Of a DNA stretch of 64,000 nt, positions 7,632-17,779 are shown in pieces. This DNA comes from Bacillota bacterium. Lineage in GTDB: Bacteria > Bacillota > Clostridia > Peptostreptococcales > Anaerovoracaceae. The DNA is taken from NCBI GenBank assembly GCA_021769295.1, contig JAETTD010000002.1, positions 124,001 to 188,000 of the forward strand, read 5' to 3'. The notes under the pieces are model-generated. The model ran no database searches. It saw only the letters and a list, made by a program, of their open reading frames with translations, and was not told where the DNA came from. Position numbers and translations under genes: made by a program. Numbering within the stretch: the first letter of the stretch is position 1; the number at the start of each line of letters is the position of its first letter.

Positions 7632-8033
7632 TTATTTTGTTCTTTTCCAAAAATATACTGTGGTGTACGGTGGCATGTTGTTGTGTGGTTCAGAATTACC
7701 AGCGGAATGAGTTTTTACCCTACCACCCCAACTAATATCATCAGCCCAAGCAGAATTTCCGCTTAGAATCATCGAATAGTAATTACCGCTACTATGCCCT
7801 GTGCCGATATAAAGTCTTCCTGTGTTACCTTCCTGCCTAACATCATGTTCATGCCCCGGCATCTCGCTTGCCGTCAACTTATGCGTTTTCTCGCCGCCTG
7901 TCTTTTCGGCTGTGGCAAATGCAGTATCACTCTCATTTACCCTCACAAGAGTTCTTCCGGACGCAAACCGTACCCACGTATGGGTTTTAAATATTTTGTT
8001 CGGGTCATAGTTTGGATTTACCGTTGTAATCAC
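7632..8033 (-). CDS. Phage baseplate / tail-collar-like protein
   Basis: The 133-residue reading frame from a GTG start contains TWVRFASGRTLV, GGEKTHKLTASEMPGHEHD and a closing HNNMPPYTTVYFWKR, the hallmarks of phage tail-collar/baseplate upper proteins. In this family those are preceded by a YPVG segment. Here WIYPVG is encoded in frame just upstream of the GTG, but with no ATG/GTG/TTG before it. Translation may begin at ATT (8067-8069), which overlaps the TAA of the upstream gene and follows GGGGGAGG. The product would then have 145 residues. Confidence 0.8.
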   Translation of the reverse strand: MITTVNPNYDPNKIFKTHTWVRFASGRTLVRVNESDTAFATAEKTGGEKTHKLTASEMPGHEHDVRQEGNTGRLYIGTGHSSGNYYSMILSGNSAWADDISWGGRVKTHSAGNSEPHNNMPPYTTVYFWKRTK

Positions 8034-8068
8034 ATGTCCGACAGGATAAATCCAGTCTATTAGTCTAA

Positions 8069-9487
8069 TTACCCTCCCCCGAGCAGATTGACAAGCTCGT
8101 TATATTCCGCATCGGTTATAGTCATATCAACACTCTTGACAGTGAGAGTATTTTGTATTTTAGTTGGCATAGCTACGTCAAACAGGTTTTCTTTTTCCGC
8201 CACCTTTCCGATTGCCATGCCTTTACCCGATGCATGCCAGTCCATTAAGGTAAATGCCGTGCCTATTACGCCCGGAACGGGGGTTGTCATAAAATAGTCA
8301 CTAACGGATAGCTCAATGTCATAGGTAAATTCCGATGATGTTGGCAATACCACATAACCCTGATATGTGTATCCGTCAACGGATGCGGACACGTTCTTCC
8401 ATGCTGTATCAGGGTCGCTTTGTTTCTTATATTTTACTATGGCCGATTTTGTATTTTTGTTATTAAGTGGGGCAATTTTTACGGCATAATCCACACGGGT
8501 ATATGCGCCGTCAGCTTGAAGAGTGCCGGCTGAGTTGCAGCGAGCTACAGAAAATCGTGTAACGGTCGGAGCCCACCAGTCAAGCACTGCCGGCTTCACG
8601 CTTTTTGTAGTGGACATGCCTCTGCCGTCTGTTATTGTTGCCGTAACGCTTTTATCAGTGTAGACTATAACATTTGATGTGGCAGGGTTTTGTGTGTACT
8701 TTACGCCGTCGATTTCAATGCTGCGGGACTTAATAGGCGACTCATATGATAAAGTCTCCGTAAGGGTGCATTTAATTTTGGACTGCGCCCTAACATATGC
8801 ACCAAACTTTGTATAGTTTCCCGTAGTATCTTCGATTTTGATACTCAACCCTGGCACCATATCGGCAGAAGGATTTGCCGATAGGTTTACGGTCTTTTCG
8901 CCTACGCTGCTGCCGCCTGAGAGCGTTACCGCTCTTATTACTATGGTCTTAGTCGAGCTTTCCTTTCCGCTGGTAGCCAGTGTTTTTGGCACTGTCCATG
9001 TATACGATGTGCCTGCCGAGCTTTTAAATTTAACCCAGCCATTTCCGACCGAATAATAAAGGTCATGTACAAAGCCGCTGTCAGCCCTTGGCAGGCTTAT
9101 GGTCGTGCTTTCTCCGTATTTAACCTCCGCAGGGGATAGTGACGGCTGCGTGGCTCTTTTAATCCACGTGCACGCATAGCTTCCGGAGGTTGTTGAGGCA
9201 CCGTAGTGTGCTGATGCGTTAACGACAGCCGAGTAATTTACCGTCTTATTACCGTCAGCATCATGCGTAACTGTAACGCTGTGACTACCTATGACGCCGC
9301 TCGTATTTTTAGCTATGGAAACAGTAAAGCTTTTTGTATCGCCATTTATGGTTATACTACAAGACGTATTCTGATTGTATGTCTCACCGTTGCCATAATA
9401 GTAGAGGGTTCCGGTTAAAACCGATGTATTATTAGGTATGCTTATATTTGATTCTGATATGATTAGTTGTATTCGTGGCGCTGCCAT
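8069..9487 (-). CDS. Phage minor structural protein, DUF859 family
   Basis: The 472-residue protein is predicted to be almost entirely beta-strand, with DGNKTVNYSA and LDWWAPTVTRFS segments typical of DUF859 proteins of siphophages. It has a conserved C-terminal HASGKGMAIGKVAEKE segment that precedes a chaperone-like or trimerisation tail in many baseplate proteins. Its start overlaps the preceding stop as TAATG. It probably forms part of the tail tip or receptor-binding complex. The exact role is not known for the family. Confidence 0.85.
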   Translation of the reverse strand: MAAPRIQLIISESNISIPNNTSVLTGTLYYYGNGETYNQNTSCSITINGDTKSFTVSIAKNTSGVIGSHSVTVTHDADGNKTVNYSAVVNASAHYGASTTSGSYACTWIKRATQPSLSPAEVKYGESTTISLPRADSGFVHDLYYSVGNGWVKFKSSAGTSYTWTVPKTLATSGKESSTKTIVIRAVTLSGGSSVGEKTVNLSANPSADMVPGLSIKIEDTTGNYTKFGAYVRAQSKIKCTLTETLSYESPIKSRSIEIDGVKYTQNPATSNVIVYTDKSVTATITDGRGMSTTKSVKPAVLDWWAPTVTRFSVARCNSAGTLQADGAYTRVDYAVKIAPLNNKNTKSAIVKYKKQSDPDTAWKNVSASVDGYTYQGYVVLPTSSEFTYDIELSVSDYFMTTPVPGVIGTAFTLMDWHASGKGMAIGKVAEKENLFDVAMPTKIQNTLTVKSVDMTITDAEYNELVNLLGGG

Positions 9488-11793
9488 TAGTTATCACGCA
9501 CCTTTCCAAAACTTAAATTTCCGCTTTCTCGTGGTGTAAATGCAAAATTACCGAGCTTCAGGGTATTGAAAAATTCGCCGTCATTAGCGTAGAATTTTTG
9601 TTTTTGCCAGTAGGATACCTCCGTGCCGGATTCGATAAAGCTTATCTTTTCATTGCCTATTTGTAACTGTGACCCGACCGGGCCCGATTCTGACATTTTC
9701 CCAAGATTTATGCCGTTATCATCAAAACGGATATGCGTTTTAATTTTTTGAAATTCTTGGTTGTTATAATCCCTATCGTCATCAACCTGTGTCTTCAGGT
9801 CGCCGAAATTCATATCGATTTTATCGGCTTTTATTTCAAGGGATGCTTGCTTTTCCTCAAGCGCCCTGCCGTCTGCTTCGCTGTAATAGTTTTCTTCCGC
9901 ATATAATTTGATTCCCTTTTCTGATTTTTCTATATCAGTTTTGTATTCCGCCCTGACCTTATTTATTTCATCGAGAGCATCGTTGACCGTTACCCAAGCA
10001 TTCCCATTCCACTGCTTGAGTACAGGAGGGTCTTGGCTCATGTCAAGCCATAACCTTGTCTTATCCGCAGGCTCCGTTTCTCCTCTTACCGCTGCGTCAT
10101 CGCCCTTATCTCCTTTATCGCCTTTGGCTCCTGTGCTGCCTTTAATTTTTGCCCATTTATATGCACCTACATAATTGGGGTCGGTTTGGTTATAGTCAAC
10201 GCATGTTCCGATATAGTCGCCTGCGGTTTCGCCGCCATTGGCTGTAAACGTGCCTCCACCGTCATTGGAATATTTGATATGCAGGTATGATGTCCTTCCG
10301 TCTTCGCCATTCGCTCCCGGGATGCCCTGTGGACCTTCCATCCCGGCAAATCTCGCCCATGTATAGGCTGCTGGATTGGAGGAATCCGCCTGCGTGTAAT
10401 CAACATAGGTTCCGATATACGTATCCGGTATCTCAAGCAAATCGGATGCTGTTTGCGGGTTTGCTGTCTTCGCATACTTAATATGGAAATATGATGTTTT
10501 ACCGTTAGTACCGTCAGCGCCTTTTGGTCCTTGCGGCCCGGGTATTCCTTGGTCGCCTTGTATTCCCTGTAGCCCTTGAGGACCCTGAGGACCTTGTACC
10601 CCTTGAGGGCCTCGTGCGCCTTGGTCTCCCTTATCGCCTTTGGCTCCTGTATCGCCCTTAGGTCCTGTTTCCCCTTTTGGTCCTTGTGGTCCGATGTTGC
10701 TTTGACCCTTAATTTCGGTAAATGTCTGCCATGTTTTGCCCAACGTCAATTCGCATGCCTGGGGATTTAATATATCAACTGACATTTTAACCAATGGCAG
10801 CATAGCGTCTAATCCGTGAAATGGGCTTTTTATCGCAGTGTAATTGCCAACTCTAAATGATACTATGTCTTCTTCTGTATTTTTTAGGTCTGCCGCTGTA
10901 ATCGTAAGAGAATTTGCAAAGGACAATGAGCCCGCAAGCTCCTGCTCTGCCTTTCGTTTAAGATTTAAAGGCTCTGTCACATCATCCCAGATAACGCTTT
11001 TTACGATGCGACCATACTTTGCTACCGCATCGGCGTTTTCGATTATGTCGCTGTCATTGTTCACGCTTCTTATGGTTATGCGCTCGCTGGTTTCGTTGCC
11101 TTCTTCGTCTTTGATCTTTGCGCCAAGCGGCAAAAGTGCCGTCACAAACTCCTCGCCTTTCGTGTCCATGTTAAGGTCTATTAGGTTAACTGCAAGCTCT
11201 ATCTCCTGCAAATTAAGTGTGTCAAAATCCTTCAGATAGTCGATATATGTTCCATCGGCTTCATGGCGAATTATTAGATACCCGCCGAGCATGTCCAGCA
11301 GTTTTTCTTTTATCGCCGTATATGTCGGCGTATAGTTCTCATCTGAACGCACGATATAGTTGTTATTATCAGACACGGTTATGCGGCCAACTTTAAAACG
11401 CTTGTCAGCCGTCACCATCGCATTGTGGTTCTCGATAAAAAATGTAAAAAGCTTTTCCACGGTGGTGTGCTTATCCCCGCTTTTAAAGTCGTATGGTCTC
11501 TGGACGGAGTCATTAAGATAAGCAAGCTCGCCCTCGCAGGTTATTGTTTTTGACTTATACATATCAAATGCAATATTTAATATACGCCCGTGGAATAACA
11601 GCTTACTATCCTCATAAAGGTCTATGACGGTCTTCATCGGCTGTAGATTATCATATTCAGGATTATTCGTCGTTATTTTAAATACCAAAGACCCTGCTTT
11701 ATTGACCTCCTTATCGAGCTTACCTTCGGTTATGTAGTATGGGTCTATCAGGGGGTGATAAACTATATTGTCATTTGCTTTTATGGTGTACAT
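9487..11793 (-). CDS. Tail-associated protein (prophage endopeptidase tail family) with collagen-like region
   Basis: In siphophages this protein (Tal) forms the tail tip that contacts the cell and often locally degrades wall. Residues 1 to about 360 match the prophage tail fold, with [15 protein letters not shown] and EITLR-type strands. A run of about 20 Gly-X-Y triplets follows at residues about 370-433, and further [14 protein letters not shown] triplets occur near 497 and 556. Two repeats containing YFHIKYAKT and YLHIKYSND lie between them. The C-terminus continues into a coiled-coil and a beta domain. Gly-X-Y stretches trimerise fibres. It overlaps both neighbours by TAATG junctions. 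Confidence 0.85.
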   Translation of the reverse strand: MYTIKANDNIVYHPLIDPYYITEGKLDKEVNKAGSLVFKITTNNPEYDNLQPMKTVIDLYEDSKLLFHGRILNIAFDMYKSKTITCEGELAYLNDSVQRPYDFKSGDKHTTVEKLFTFFIENHNAMVTADKRFKVGRITVSDNNNYIVRSDENYTPTYTAIKEKLLDMLGGYLIIRHEADGTYIDYLKDFDTLNLQEIELAVNLIDLNMDTKGEEFVTALLPLGAKIKDEEGNETSERITIRSVNNDSDIIENADAVAKYGRIVKSVIWDDVTEPLNLKRKAEQELAGSLSFANSLTITAADLKNTEEDIVSFRVGNYTAIKSPFHGLDAMLPLVKMSVDILNPQACELTLGKTWQTFTEIKGQSNIGPQGPKGETGPKGDTGAKGDKGDQGARGPQGVQGPQGPQGLQGIQGDQGIPGPQGPKGADGTNGKTSYFHIKYAKTANPQTASDLLEIPDTYIGTYVDYTQADSSNPAAYTWARFAGMEGPQGIPGANGEDGRTSYLHIKYSNDGGGTFTANGGETAGDYIGTCVDYNQTDPNYVGAYKWAKIKGSTGAKGDKGDKGDDAAVRGETEPADKTRLWLDMSQDPPVLKQWNGNAWVTVNDALDEINKVRAEYKTDIEKSEKGIKLYAEENYYSEADGRALEEKQASLEIKADKIDMNFGDLKTQVDDDRDYNNQEFQKIKTHIRFDDNGINLGKMSESGPVGSQLQIGNEKISFIESGTEVSYWQKQKFYANDGEFFNTLKLGNFAFTPRESGNLSFGKVRDN

Positions 11794-12884
11794 TATAGGC
11801 TGCCCTCCTTATATCTAAATGCTACCGGCCCTTCTGTCGTTATCGTTACAGGCGTGCCCCCTGCGGATAAAACAAGGTCCGTTAATCGTGTTCCTATCCC
11901 AAGGCTGCTTGATAAACCGCCGCATACGATGTCCACAGGGTGCGAGCAAATTATTTTTGGTACCACAGGCTCAGACAGATTACTTAATACTATCGTCTTT
12001 CCCTTAGTTTGTGGCGTATAACTCTCATAATCCGTTTTGCTCGTGCCCGCTTCAAGCTGTATGTTTTTGGTGTAAGTGGTTACGTTTGACGAATTTAAAC
12101 ACATTACCCCTATTCCTATCAATGTTTTTTTCGGGTTGGATGTAACCTGCTTAGCTGTCCATACATCTTTTTCTCTTACCGACAGCGCATTTGTGGTTAT
12201 GGTACCGTCATCGTAGTAAAAATTAAACTCCAGACTTCGGGCGTTCGTCCATTCTCTTGTCAACGTTACCATTATGTCCATAGACAGCGTATATGCCGTA
12301 TTTTTCTTTCCCGGAATCGGGATTATTTCTCGCTGGCTCGAGGCTTTCCACTTCCAGCTTCCGTCAGGTTGTTCTGCAACCTCCCAAAACGTATTTTGTG
12401 TAGGCAGCCACTCGGCCGCATTCGCCATGTCCCACATGTTTTTTCCGCAAAATGATTCCTGCACTATGGTGTCGGTTATTTTGCGCTTGTAGGGGTAGGC
12501 ATCGCATGTTACTTTAACAATTCCCATAAAATCATTTATGTTATCATTTGCCACTTTAAGTCTTCCTGCATACTGATAATCAGGGTCCGCATCTATAATT
12601 ACAGTCATTTTCTTTCCATGCAGTGTATTCACGACATTTTGCAGTTTTTTTATATAATCTGTTTCAGATGTTCCGCATAACCTGAATGAAAAAACTAATG
12701 TGCGGTTTTTATATACAATATGCCCGGTCAATGCTTCTGAATAGTCAATAGCACCATTCCTTCCTGGTATCTCAGTCTTAATTATGACCGGCTCAGGCTC
12801 AGATACCTCCGGTGGAAGCATTTTCAGCCCAAATTGTGTGTATGAATGCATTCCTCCAAAAGTCACTCCCGGATTATTCGTCAT
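11793..12884 (-). CDS. Distal tail protein (Dit) family
   Basis: Dit connects the tail tube to the baseplate. The N-terminal 120 residues fit the siphovirus Dit/Sipho_tail family ([16 protein letters not shown], then [12 protein letters not shown]). Residues about 150-290 form an extra beta-rich insert that resembles a carbohydrate-binding module, as in the evolved Dit proteins of some Lactobacillus and Lactococcus phages. The C-terminus ([18 protein letters not shown]) is typical. Gene order after the tape measure supports the call. Confidence 0.85.
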   Translation of the reverse strand: MTNNPGVTFGGMHSYTQFGLKMLPPEVSEPEPVIIKTEIPGRNGAIDYSEALTGHIVYKNRTLVFSFRLCGTSETDYIKKLQNVVNTLHGKKMTVIIDADPDYQYAGRLKVANDNINDFMGIVKVTCDAYPYKRKITDTIVQESFCGKNMWDMANAAEWLPTQNTFWEVAEQPDGSWKWKASSQREIIPIPGKKNTAYTLSMDIMVTLTREWTNARSLEFNFYYDDGTITTNALSVREKDVWTAKQVTSNPKKTLIGIGVMCLNSSNVTTYTKNIQLEAGTSKTDYESYTPQTKGKTIVLSNLSEPVVPKIICSHPVDIVCGGLSSSLGIGTRLTDLVLSAGGTPVTITTEGPVAFRYKEGSL

Positions 12885-15100
12885 TAAATACCACCCCTTT
12901 TCTTTGCTGCTGCTATTGTTGCCAATTCTTCATCCATATAACGGCTTGTACCCTTCGCCAACTGTCTGCCATCCAACTCTACAGTAGTGTTAAAAACATA
13001 TTCCTTACTTTCATTTCCAGTTGAAACGCTCGGCATTGCAAAAGGTACAGATTGGATAACATCCTTGTATCTGTTCATACTGAGTATATTCTCTATACCA
13101 CCCATAGTTCGTATATCTGTTGCTTGTTGCTTAGTCAAAACCATTTCGCCTTCATCGAGAAAAGCCGGAAAAAAATCCGAAGGCACGTAATCAATGCCGA
13201 CCTTAAGACGAGGTATTTTTTTAATATTAAAACCTTTTCCTCCTACTCCCGGCACCCAATCGGGAACTTTAATTTTATTCAATCCTCCAATAAATTTGTT
13301 TATCCCATCTATAATCCAGTTGATTGGTGCTTTGAACAGTGATTTCATTCCTTCCCATATATTCCCGAAAATTCCTTTAACATCCTCCCATGCTGCTTTC
13401 CAGTCGCCCTTAAAGACATTTTTAATAAAGCTCAATATTCCTGAGAAAATATCTTTAATTCTACCTATTATATCTGTTACCGTTGACAAAACGCTTCCAA
13501 AAACGCCTGTGAATATTGGCAATAGCACGTTTTCAATAAGTGCGATTAAAGGTTTAAGCGCTTTTTCCATAAGGCTTATGAAAATATCTATCAGCGGTGT
13601 TATCGCTGCATTTATAAGGTCTATAATAGGTGTGATAAACTGGAACACTAAATCTATAAGGGGCGTTATAAGGTCCGTTATAACCGGCAATACCACATTT
13701 ATCAATGTATTTAATATAGGCATAAGTGCCTCTCCAAGCGGCAGTATTAAAAGCTCGACACTACGCTTTAGTCCCTCGAACATAGAACCAAGGTCATCGT
13801 ATTTGATATCTTTCATTTCGTTCATGGCATCGGTAGTGCCATAAACCCCATCTTCTATATCAGCAAGAGCAGTAACTGCATCGGTTCCGAGATCTTCCCA
13901 CATAGTTCCAAATAACTCAACACCCGCAGCATTTTGTTCTATAGGGTCCTCCATATTGGCAAGGACCTCAATCGTTTGGTCAAACGCTTCTCTTGCGGTT
14001 TCGCCGCCAGCAGCGAACTTCTCAGCCATAGCATCTGCATCTAAACCCAACCGGTTAAACCCTGAGCGGGTTGTCTCCGAGCCGTCTACGGCTCTTATTG
14101 AGAACTCCTTTATAGCATCGCCCATTTTATCTATGTTCCATGCACCATTTTCTGCTCCGGCTTCCATGATTTTAAACATATCATCCGCACTAAAGCCCAC
14201 CTTTTCAAACTGGACAGAATATTCTGATATGCTATCAAGAAGTTCTCCTGAGTAATCAAGACCATTTTGAGCACCATTTGCTATATAATTCATAGCTTCT
14301 TCGCCTGTAAGGCCAAAGTTCTGCATAAGGGCATTTGCCGCCCGGGTAGTTTCTTGTATATCATAACCAAAAACGTCTCTCAGGGCGTATGCAGACTCTG
14401 TTACTTCTTGCAGTTTTGAGTCATCCATTTCGCCCATATTTTTTGTTACAAGAGACATTGAGTTCGCTATATCCTCAAAGTCGTCTCCGTAGTTATTGGC
14501 ATATATTTTTTCTAAAACACCTTGATATCGCTCGGCTTCCTCTTTTGATTTACCCGTGCTTGCAATGAACTGATTCATTGCTCCGTCCATATCAACAGCG
14601 CTTCCTACGCCTACAGCTGCTACTGCTGCAAATGCTGTGCCTATCCCAATAATTTTGGAATTAAGCCCGGGAATGCTATTTGTTATTTCGACAAGTTTGT
14701 CACCGAATGGCACGGCAGAGCTCACCGCCGATTTAAACGAATCAGAAGCGGATGCCTTGAAGCTTGAGAATATATTTTCATAATCTATATCTCCGAAACT
14801 GTCTTCAACTTTATCCGCAGCCTCTTTTCCGGAGTCTGAAAACTTTTCCATAGCTTTCGCTGAATCTTGTCCAGCTTCTTTCCACGCCTCAGAAACTTCA
14901 TCGGCAGAGTTTTCTGCGCTACGAGCAACTTTTGCATTTTCCTTCTTTATTTCAGCGGTCTTTTTTTCTTCGATTTCAACTGTTTTATCAGCAGAATCAC
15001 TTGCATATTTTTCAACTTTTTTATTGGCTTCCTTTAAATCGCCTTCTACATGCTCATCGTTTGCACGTAATATATATTCAACATCCGCATTTTTTCCCAT
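12884..15100 (-). CDS. Phage tail tape measure protein
   Basis: The 738-residue protein sets tail length and is expelled during DNA injection. The N-terminal 90 residues are a Lys/Glu/Ala-rich coiled-coil. A TMP-type core follows with MDGAMNQFIAST and AANALMQNFGLTGEEAMN. Several hydrophobic segments at about 470-560 are rich in Ile, Pro and Leu with repeated TPLIDL/TPIIDL units, and a C-terminal GDWKAAWEDVKGIF motif is typical. By the usual ratio of about 1.5 angstrom per residue the tail would be around 110 nm. It is the longest gene after SMC, polymerase, primase and Tal. Confidence 0.92.
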   Translation of the reverse strand: MGKNADVEYILRANDEHVEGDLKEANKKVEKYASDSADKTVEIEEKKTAEIKKENAKVARSAENSADEVSEAWKEAGQDSAKAMEKFSDSGKEAADKVEDSFGDIDYENIFSSFKASASDSFKSAVSSAVPFGDKLVEITNSIPGLNSKIIGIGTAFAAVAAVGVGSAVDMDGAMNQFIASTGKSKEEAERYQGVLEKIYANNYGDDFEDIANSMSLVTKNMGEMDDSKLQEVTESAYALRDVFGYDIQETTRAANALMQNFGLTGEEAMNYIANGAQNGLDYSGELLDSISEYSVQFEKVGFSADDMFKIMEAGAENGAWNIDKMGDAIKEFSIRAVDGSETTRSGFNRLGLDADAMAEKFAAGGETAREAFDQTIEVLANMEDPIEQNAAGVELFGTMWEDLGTDAVTALADIEDGVYGTTDAMNEMKDIKYDDLGSMFEGLKRSVELLILPLGEALMPILNTLINVVLPVITDLITPLIDLVFQFITPIIDLINAAITPLIDIFISLMEKALKPLIALIENVLLPIFTGVFGSVLSTVTDIIGRIKDIFSGILSFIKNVFKGDWKAAWEDVKGIFGNIWEGMKSLFKAPINWIIDGINKFIGGLNKIKVPDWVPGVGGKGFNIKKIPRLKVGIDYVPSDFFPAFLDEGEMVLTKQQATDIRTMGGIENILSMNRYKDVIQSVPFAMPSVSTGNESKEYVFNTTVELDGRQLAKGTSRYMDEELATIAAAKKRGGI

Positions 15101-15708
15101 TACTTCACCTCCCTCGTCGCCATTGCTTCGAGTGCAGAGAACAATCTATCCAATCCTTTTTCTCCGCCGCCGCCCTTAATAGGTAAAGAGTAAAAAGATT
15201 TTAACTCCCTGATATTCTGTATTTCTTTTGAGTTGTGACCGTTATATGCCGGTATATCCATGCGACGTATGCGCATTATTTCGCGAATCTTCGTGTGCTC
15301 AGACAGCCCCTGAAAAAGTGCAATAAACTTTCTCCATTCCAATTTGCCTTGTTCATCTTTGAGGTCGATTCCATAATCAAATAAAAATGACGAGTAAATA
15401 TACTCGCCATCAGCTTCAAAATCCAGAACCGCCGGTTCATTCCTATGTGGCTTTTTAGGGTCTTTTACAAACTGGTCATATATTCTATTCAAGAGCTCTG
15501 TTTTATCCCTCAAACTAAGTGTTTTGACTCTGATTCTGCCTTTTGTAAGCAGCATTGATAACGCATGCATTATCTTGTCTCTTTCACTAAGTCCGGTTTC
15601 ATCAAAAAGGTTTTGAATCCGTAAAACGGTATCGAATGCTGGATTTACTTTGTAAACCTTGCCCTTATATTCCAATGATTTGTTGCTTCTTTCTGTCAAG
15701 AACCCCAT
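15100..15708 (-). CDS. Phage Gp15-family protein (tail assembly)
   Basis: The 202-residue protein matches the Gp15 family of Gram-positive siphophages, which lies between the small tail-assembly protein and the tape measure gene. Signature-like segments are FDTVLRIQNLFDETGLSERDK and FDYGIDLKDEQGKLEWRKF. By position it is the long partner of a tail assembly chaperone pair. I see no slippery sequence for a programmed frameshift; a 3-bp gap separates it from the upstream gene. Confidence 0.85.
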   Translation of the reverse strand: MGFLTERSNKSLEYKGKVYKVNPAFDTVLRIQNLFDETGLSERDKIMHALSMLLTKGRIRVKTLSLRDKTELLNRIYDQFVKDPKKPHRNEPAVLDFEADGEYIYSSFLFDYGIDLKDEQGKLEWRKFIALFQGLSEHTKIREIMRIRRMDIPAYNGHNSKEIQNIRELKSFYSLPIKGGGGEKGLDRLFSALEAMATREVK

Positions 15709-15711
15709 ATT

Positions 15712-16110
15712 TTATCGCCTCTTTATAGGTTTATAATTTGATAAAATCTCTTTTCTCTGCTTTTGAGCTTCTTTTCTTACTTTGTCCGTTATCATTTCGA
15801 CAAAAGGCATGATATGTTTAATCATTCCAATATAATCATTATCATAAAATACAATGATTTTTTTCGTATCTTCTGTGCCAAAAACTGCCTCAATAAACGA
15901 CACTACCGCAACGCCAAATTTTCCCAAAGCGTCTTCATTAGGATTTTCCTTTACTTCTTTTTGCGCTGCTATAAGCGCGATGCGTTGTTTGCTAAGTTTT
16001 TGTGCCATGCTCATTGGGCTTATATTGACCACTATCTTATCTGTAATTTTTCCGTTCTCGTCTACCAATTCAAGAGTTTCCGTTATTTTTCTATCTCGTG
16101 TAATCTGCAT
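15712..16110 (-). CDS. Putative tail assembly chaperone
   Basis: A 132-residue protein encoded between the major tail protein and the Gp15 gene, where siphophages place tail assembly chaperones. It contains EVKENPNEDALGKFGVAV and a basic C-terminus (KQRKEILSNYKPIKRR). The start is set at the ATG at 16110 because GGAGGT lies just upstream; a longer frame adds seven residues. Function rests on gene order. Confidence 0.7.
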   Translation of the reverse strand: MQITRDRKITETLELVDENGKITDKIVVNISPMSMAQKLSKQRIALIAAQKEVKENPNEDALGKFGVAVVSFIEAVFGTEDTKKIIVFYDNDYIGMIKHIMPFVEMITDKVRKEAQKQRKEILSNYKPIKRR

Positions 16111-16152
16111 AATTACCTCCATGAATATCATAAGAGGGGGAAAGTCCCCCCT

Positions 16153-16650
16153 CTATACTGTTGCTGTGCTTATTGCTGGCTTTCCGTTCCCGTGTATAGT
16201 CACCGTTAATGCGTTTACCGCTCCGGAATCCCCATAAGATGGCGTAATATTGGCCAAAGTCACCGGCCATATAATTACTTTATTACCTTTTTGCAGTTTC
16301 AAATGCGTCTTCCTTGCACTGCCAAGTTCATATAACACGGTATCACTGAGGAGATAGTCACATGCCGTATCTCCCGGCTTAACATCTCCGGTTAACGTGA
16401 GTGTCATTTGTGCTCCTATAACTTCAGTACTTCCCCAGCCTTTATCTGCATAATACGTTGCCTGATGAAGCACTTCATTGAGGCTTTGAGCCATATTTTT
16501 TGTGAATGCTGCCATGCTGCTCCAAGTAGGCGACTGAGCGCTACTATCAGCAGTATTTATGAACATTTCCGTCTCATAGTTCATTTCCGGCGTAATAGTA
16601 TTTGGTGGCAGCGCCGGTTCAGCAAATGCCTGTAAATTGAATTTTTCCAT
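16153..16650 (-). CDS. Major tail (tube) protein with Prp-type N-terminal motif
   Basis: A 165-residue protein with the alternating strand pattern of a tail tube subunit (GAQMTLTLTGDVKPGDTACD, then KLQKGNKVIIWPVTLANI). Its first residues, MEKFNLQAFAEP, closely resemble the N-terminal extension of Firmicutes ribosomal protein L27 (LNLQFFA), which the protease Prp removes. A Prp-family gene is encoded 3.3 kb upstream in the same operon at 19964-20272. Cleavage after FA would leave a mature subunit starting at Glu11. The tail-tube call rests on size, fold pattern and position before the chaperone and tape measure. Confidence 0.85.
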   Translation of the reverse strand: MEKFNLQAFAEPALPPNTITPEMNYETEMFINTADSSAQSPTWSSMAAFTKNMAQSLNEVLHQATYYADKGWGSTEVIGAQMTLTLTGDVKPGDTACDYLLSDTVLYELGSARKTHLKLQKGNKVIIWPVTLANITPSYGDSGAVNALTVTIHGNGKPAISTATV

Positions 16651-16663
16651 TTCTTTTCCTTTC

Positions 16664-17044
16664 TTAATATAAAATCAGACAGTTGAGAATGCAGGAAAAA
16701 TGATATGTCCCGTCCTCATCCCTGCCTATCCTATTTGGTTCCTTGGCTATTTTAGTATCAAGCCATGTAAAATTGCTGCCATTAGGATATGATTTGAGCC
16801 TTTGAAGGTAGTCGGATATTTTCTCGAGGCTCTCGATGCCGTGTTTTAGATCCTTATCGCGACACAAAAAAAGCACTGGTATTACTTTTACCGTGCTTTT
16901 ATCATAATACATTGTATCGATGAACCCTTCTCCTGCTTCGGCGTATACCCCTCCGGCTGCCGATAACTCATCCAGCGATATTGTACCTGTATCGCAGTTT
17001 TCTTCTACTATTCTACACAGAATTTCTAAAAGTTCAGTTATCAT
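16664..17044 (-). CDS. Phage minor capsid / tail terminator-region protein (Minor_capsid_3-like)
   Basis: A 126-residue product in the slot between the HK97-gp10-like protein and the tail tube, where the tail terminator is encoded. The start ATG at 17044 overlaps the stop of the preceding gene as ATGA; the longer in-frame extension has no ribosome site. Segments YYDKSTVKVIPVLFLCRDKD and NGSNFTWLDTKI fit the family. The role in closing the tail tube is inferred. Confidence 0.78.
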   Translation of the reverse strand: MITELLEILCRIVEENCDTGTISLDELSAAGGVYAEAGEGFIDTMYYDKSTVKVIPVLFLCRDKDLKHGIESLEKISDYLQRLKSYPNGSNFTWLDTKIAKEPNRIGRDEDGTYHFSCILNCLILY

Positions 17045-17445
17045 CTCATAAACCTCCTTAATGCCGCCTGATATACTTTTTCCCATTGCGCACCGAAAAT
17101 CTCGTGAGCATACTTTGCCCATTCAGCACGGGCAAGAGCCTCTGTAAAAGTTAATTTTTCCGGTCCGTAAGTACGGCTTGTCGGATTTCCGTGCATGACT
17201 TCGCCATTATAAAGGTATTGCGCATATGGCTCTGACCAGCGCGCTGTAAACTGGCCATTTTCAGCATTTCTATCACTTGACGTATAAGCACTATCCCTAA
17301 GGTTATTTTGGTCTCTTGGAACATACTTTTCAGTGTCCTGAATCGCCTGAAATCCTGTTATAGATAGGGCATCATTACCTGCAGCTCTTATTTTTGCAAG
17401 GGCTTGCGGTGTTTTAAATTGGAATTTAATGCTTGCCTTAGGCAC
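17041..17445 (-). CDS. Phage minor capsid protein 2 / HK97-gp10-like
   Basis: A 134-residue protein with TEKYVPRDQNNLRDSAY and RWSEPYAQYLYNGEVMHG, typical of the Minor_capsid_2 (gp10-like) head-tail joining family. I place the start at GTG 17445, which overlaps the upstream stop; ATG at 17466 (MNWGWLKV) is an alternative. It belongs to the run of three small head-tail genes. Confidence 0.8.
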   Translation of the reverse strand: MPKASIKFQFKTPQALAKIRAAGNDALSITGFQAIQDTEKYVPRDQNNLRDSAYTSSDRNAENGQFTARWSEPYAQYLYNGEVMHGNPTSRTYGPEKLTFTEALARAEWAKYAHEIFGAQWEKVYQAALRRFMR

Positions 17446-17779
17446 CTTTAACCAACCCCAGTTCATAGTGATGCAGTTTTTCACCATCGTACAATAATTC
17501 AACAGACTGTACCCTATATTTATTATCTCCAAAAGAAATTACATCATCTTCCGCAAATTTAAACCCCGCAGGTCTGCTATTTTTGCAGTCAAAAAATAAT
17601 ATAGCTTCAAGCTGAATTTCGGCATTGTTTTTATCTCTTGCAATCTTATTTATGGGCTCTATGCGTACCTTTGTTACCTCTGTAGTATCAGCTTCCTCTA
17701 CTGCTCCCCATCTGTCCTTTTTGTTTATTCTTTCATGGAGGACTTTATGTATGAGCAATTTTTTAGGTATTGGCATCAT
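17438..17779 (-). CDS. Phage minor capsid protein 1 (head closure)
   Basis: This 113-residue protein fits the Minor_capsid_1 family, with an N-terminal PIPKKLLIHKV and the central DDVISFGDNKYRVQSVE strand pair. It is expected to plug or adapt the head after packaging. Its start overlaps the upstream connector gene by 4 bp (ATGA). Confidence 0.82.
   Translation of the reverse strand: MMPIPKKLLIHKVLHERINKKDRWGAVEEADTTEVTKVRIEPINKIARDKNNAEIQLEAILFFDCKNSRPAGFKFAEDDVISFGDNKYRVQSVELLYDGEKLHHYELGLVKGA

Noticed and set aside
10500..10690. Possible diversity-generating retroelement target
   Set aside because: The repeats encode Gly-X-Y triplets, and there is no reverse transcriptase or template repeat in the window.
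15712..16131. Programmed frameshift between the tail chaperone and Gp15 genes
   Set aside because: I see no slippery heptamer near the end of the first gene, and a normal stop and start with a 3-bp gap separate the two.
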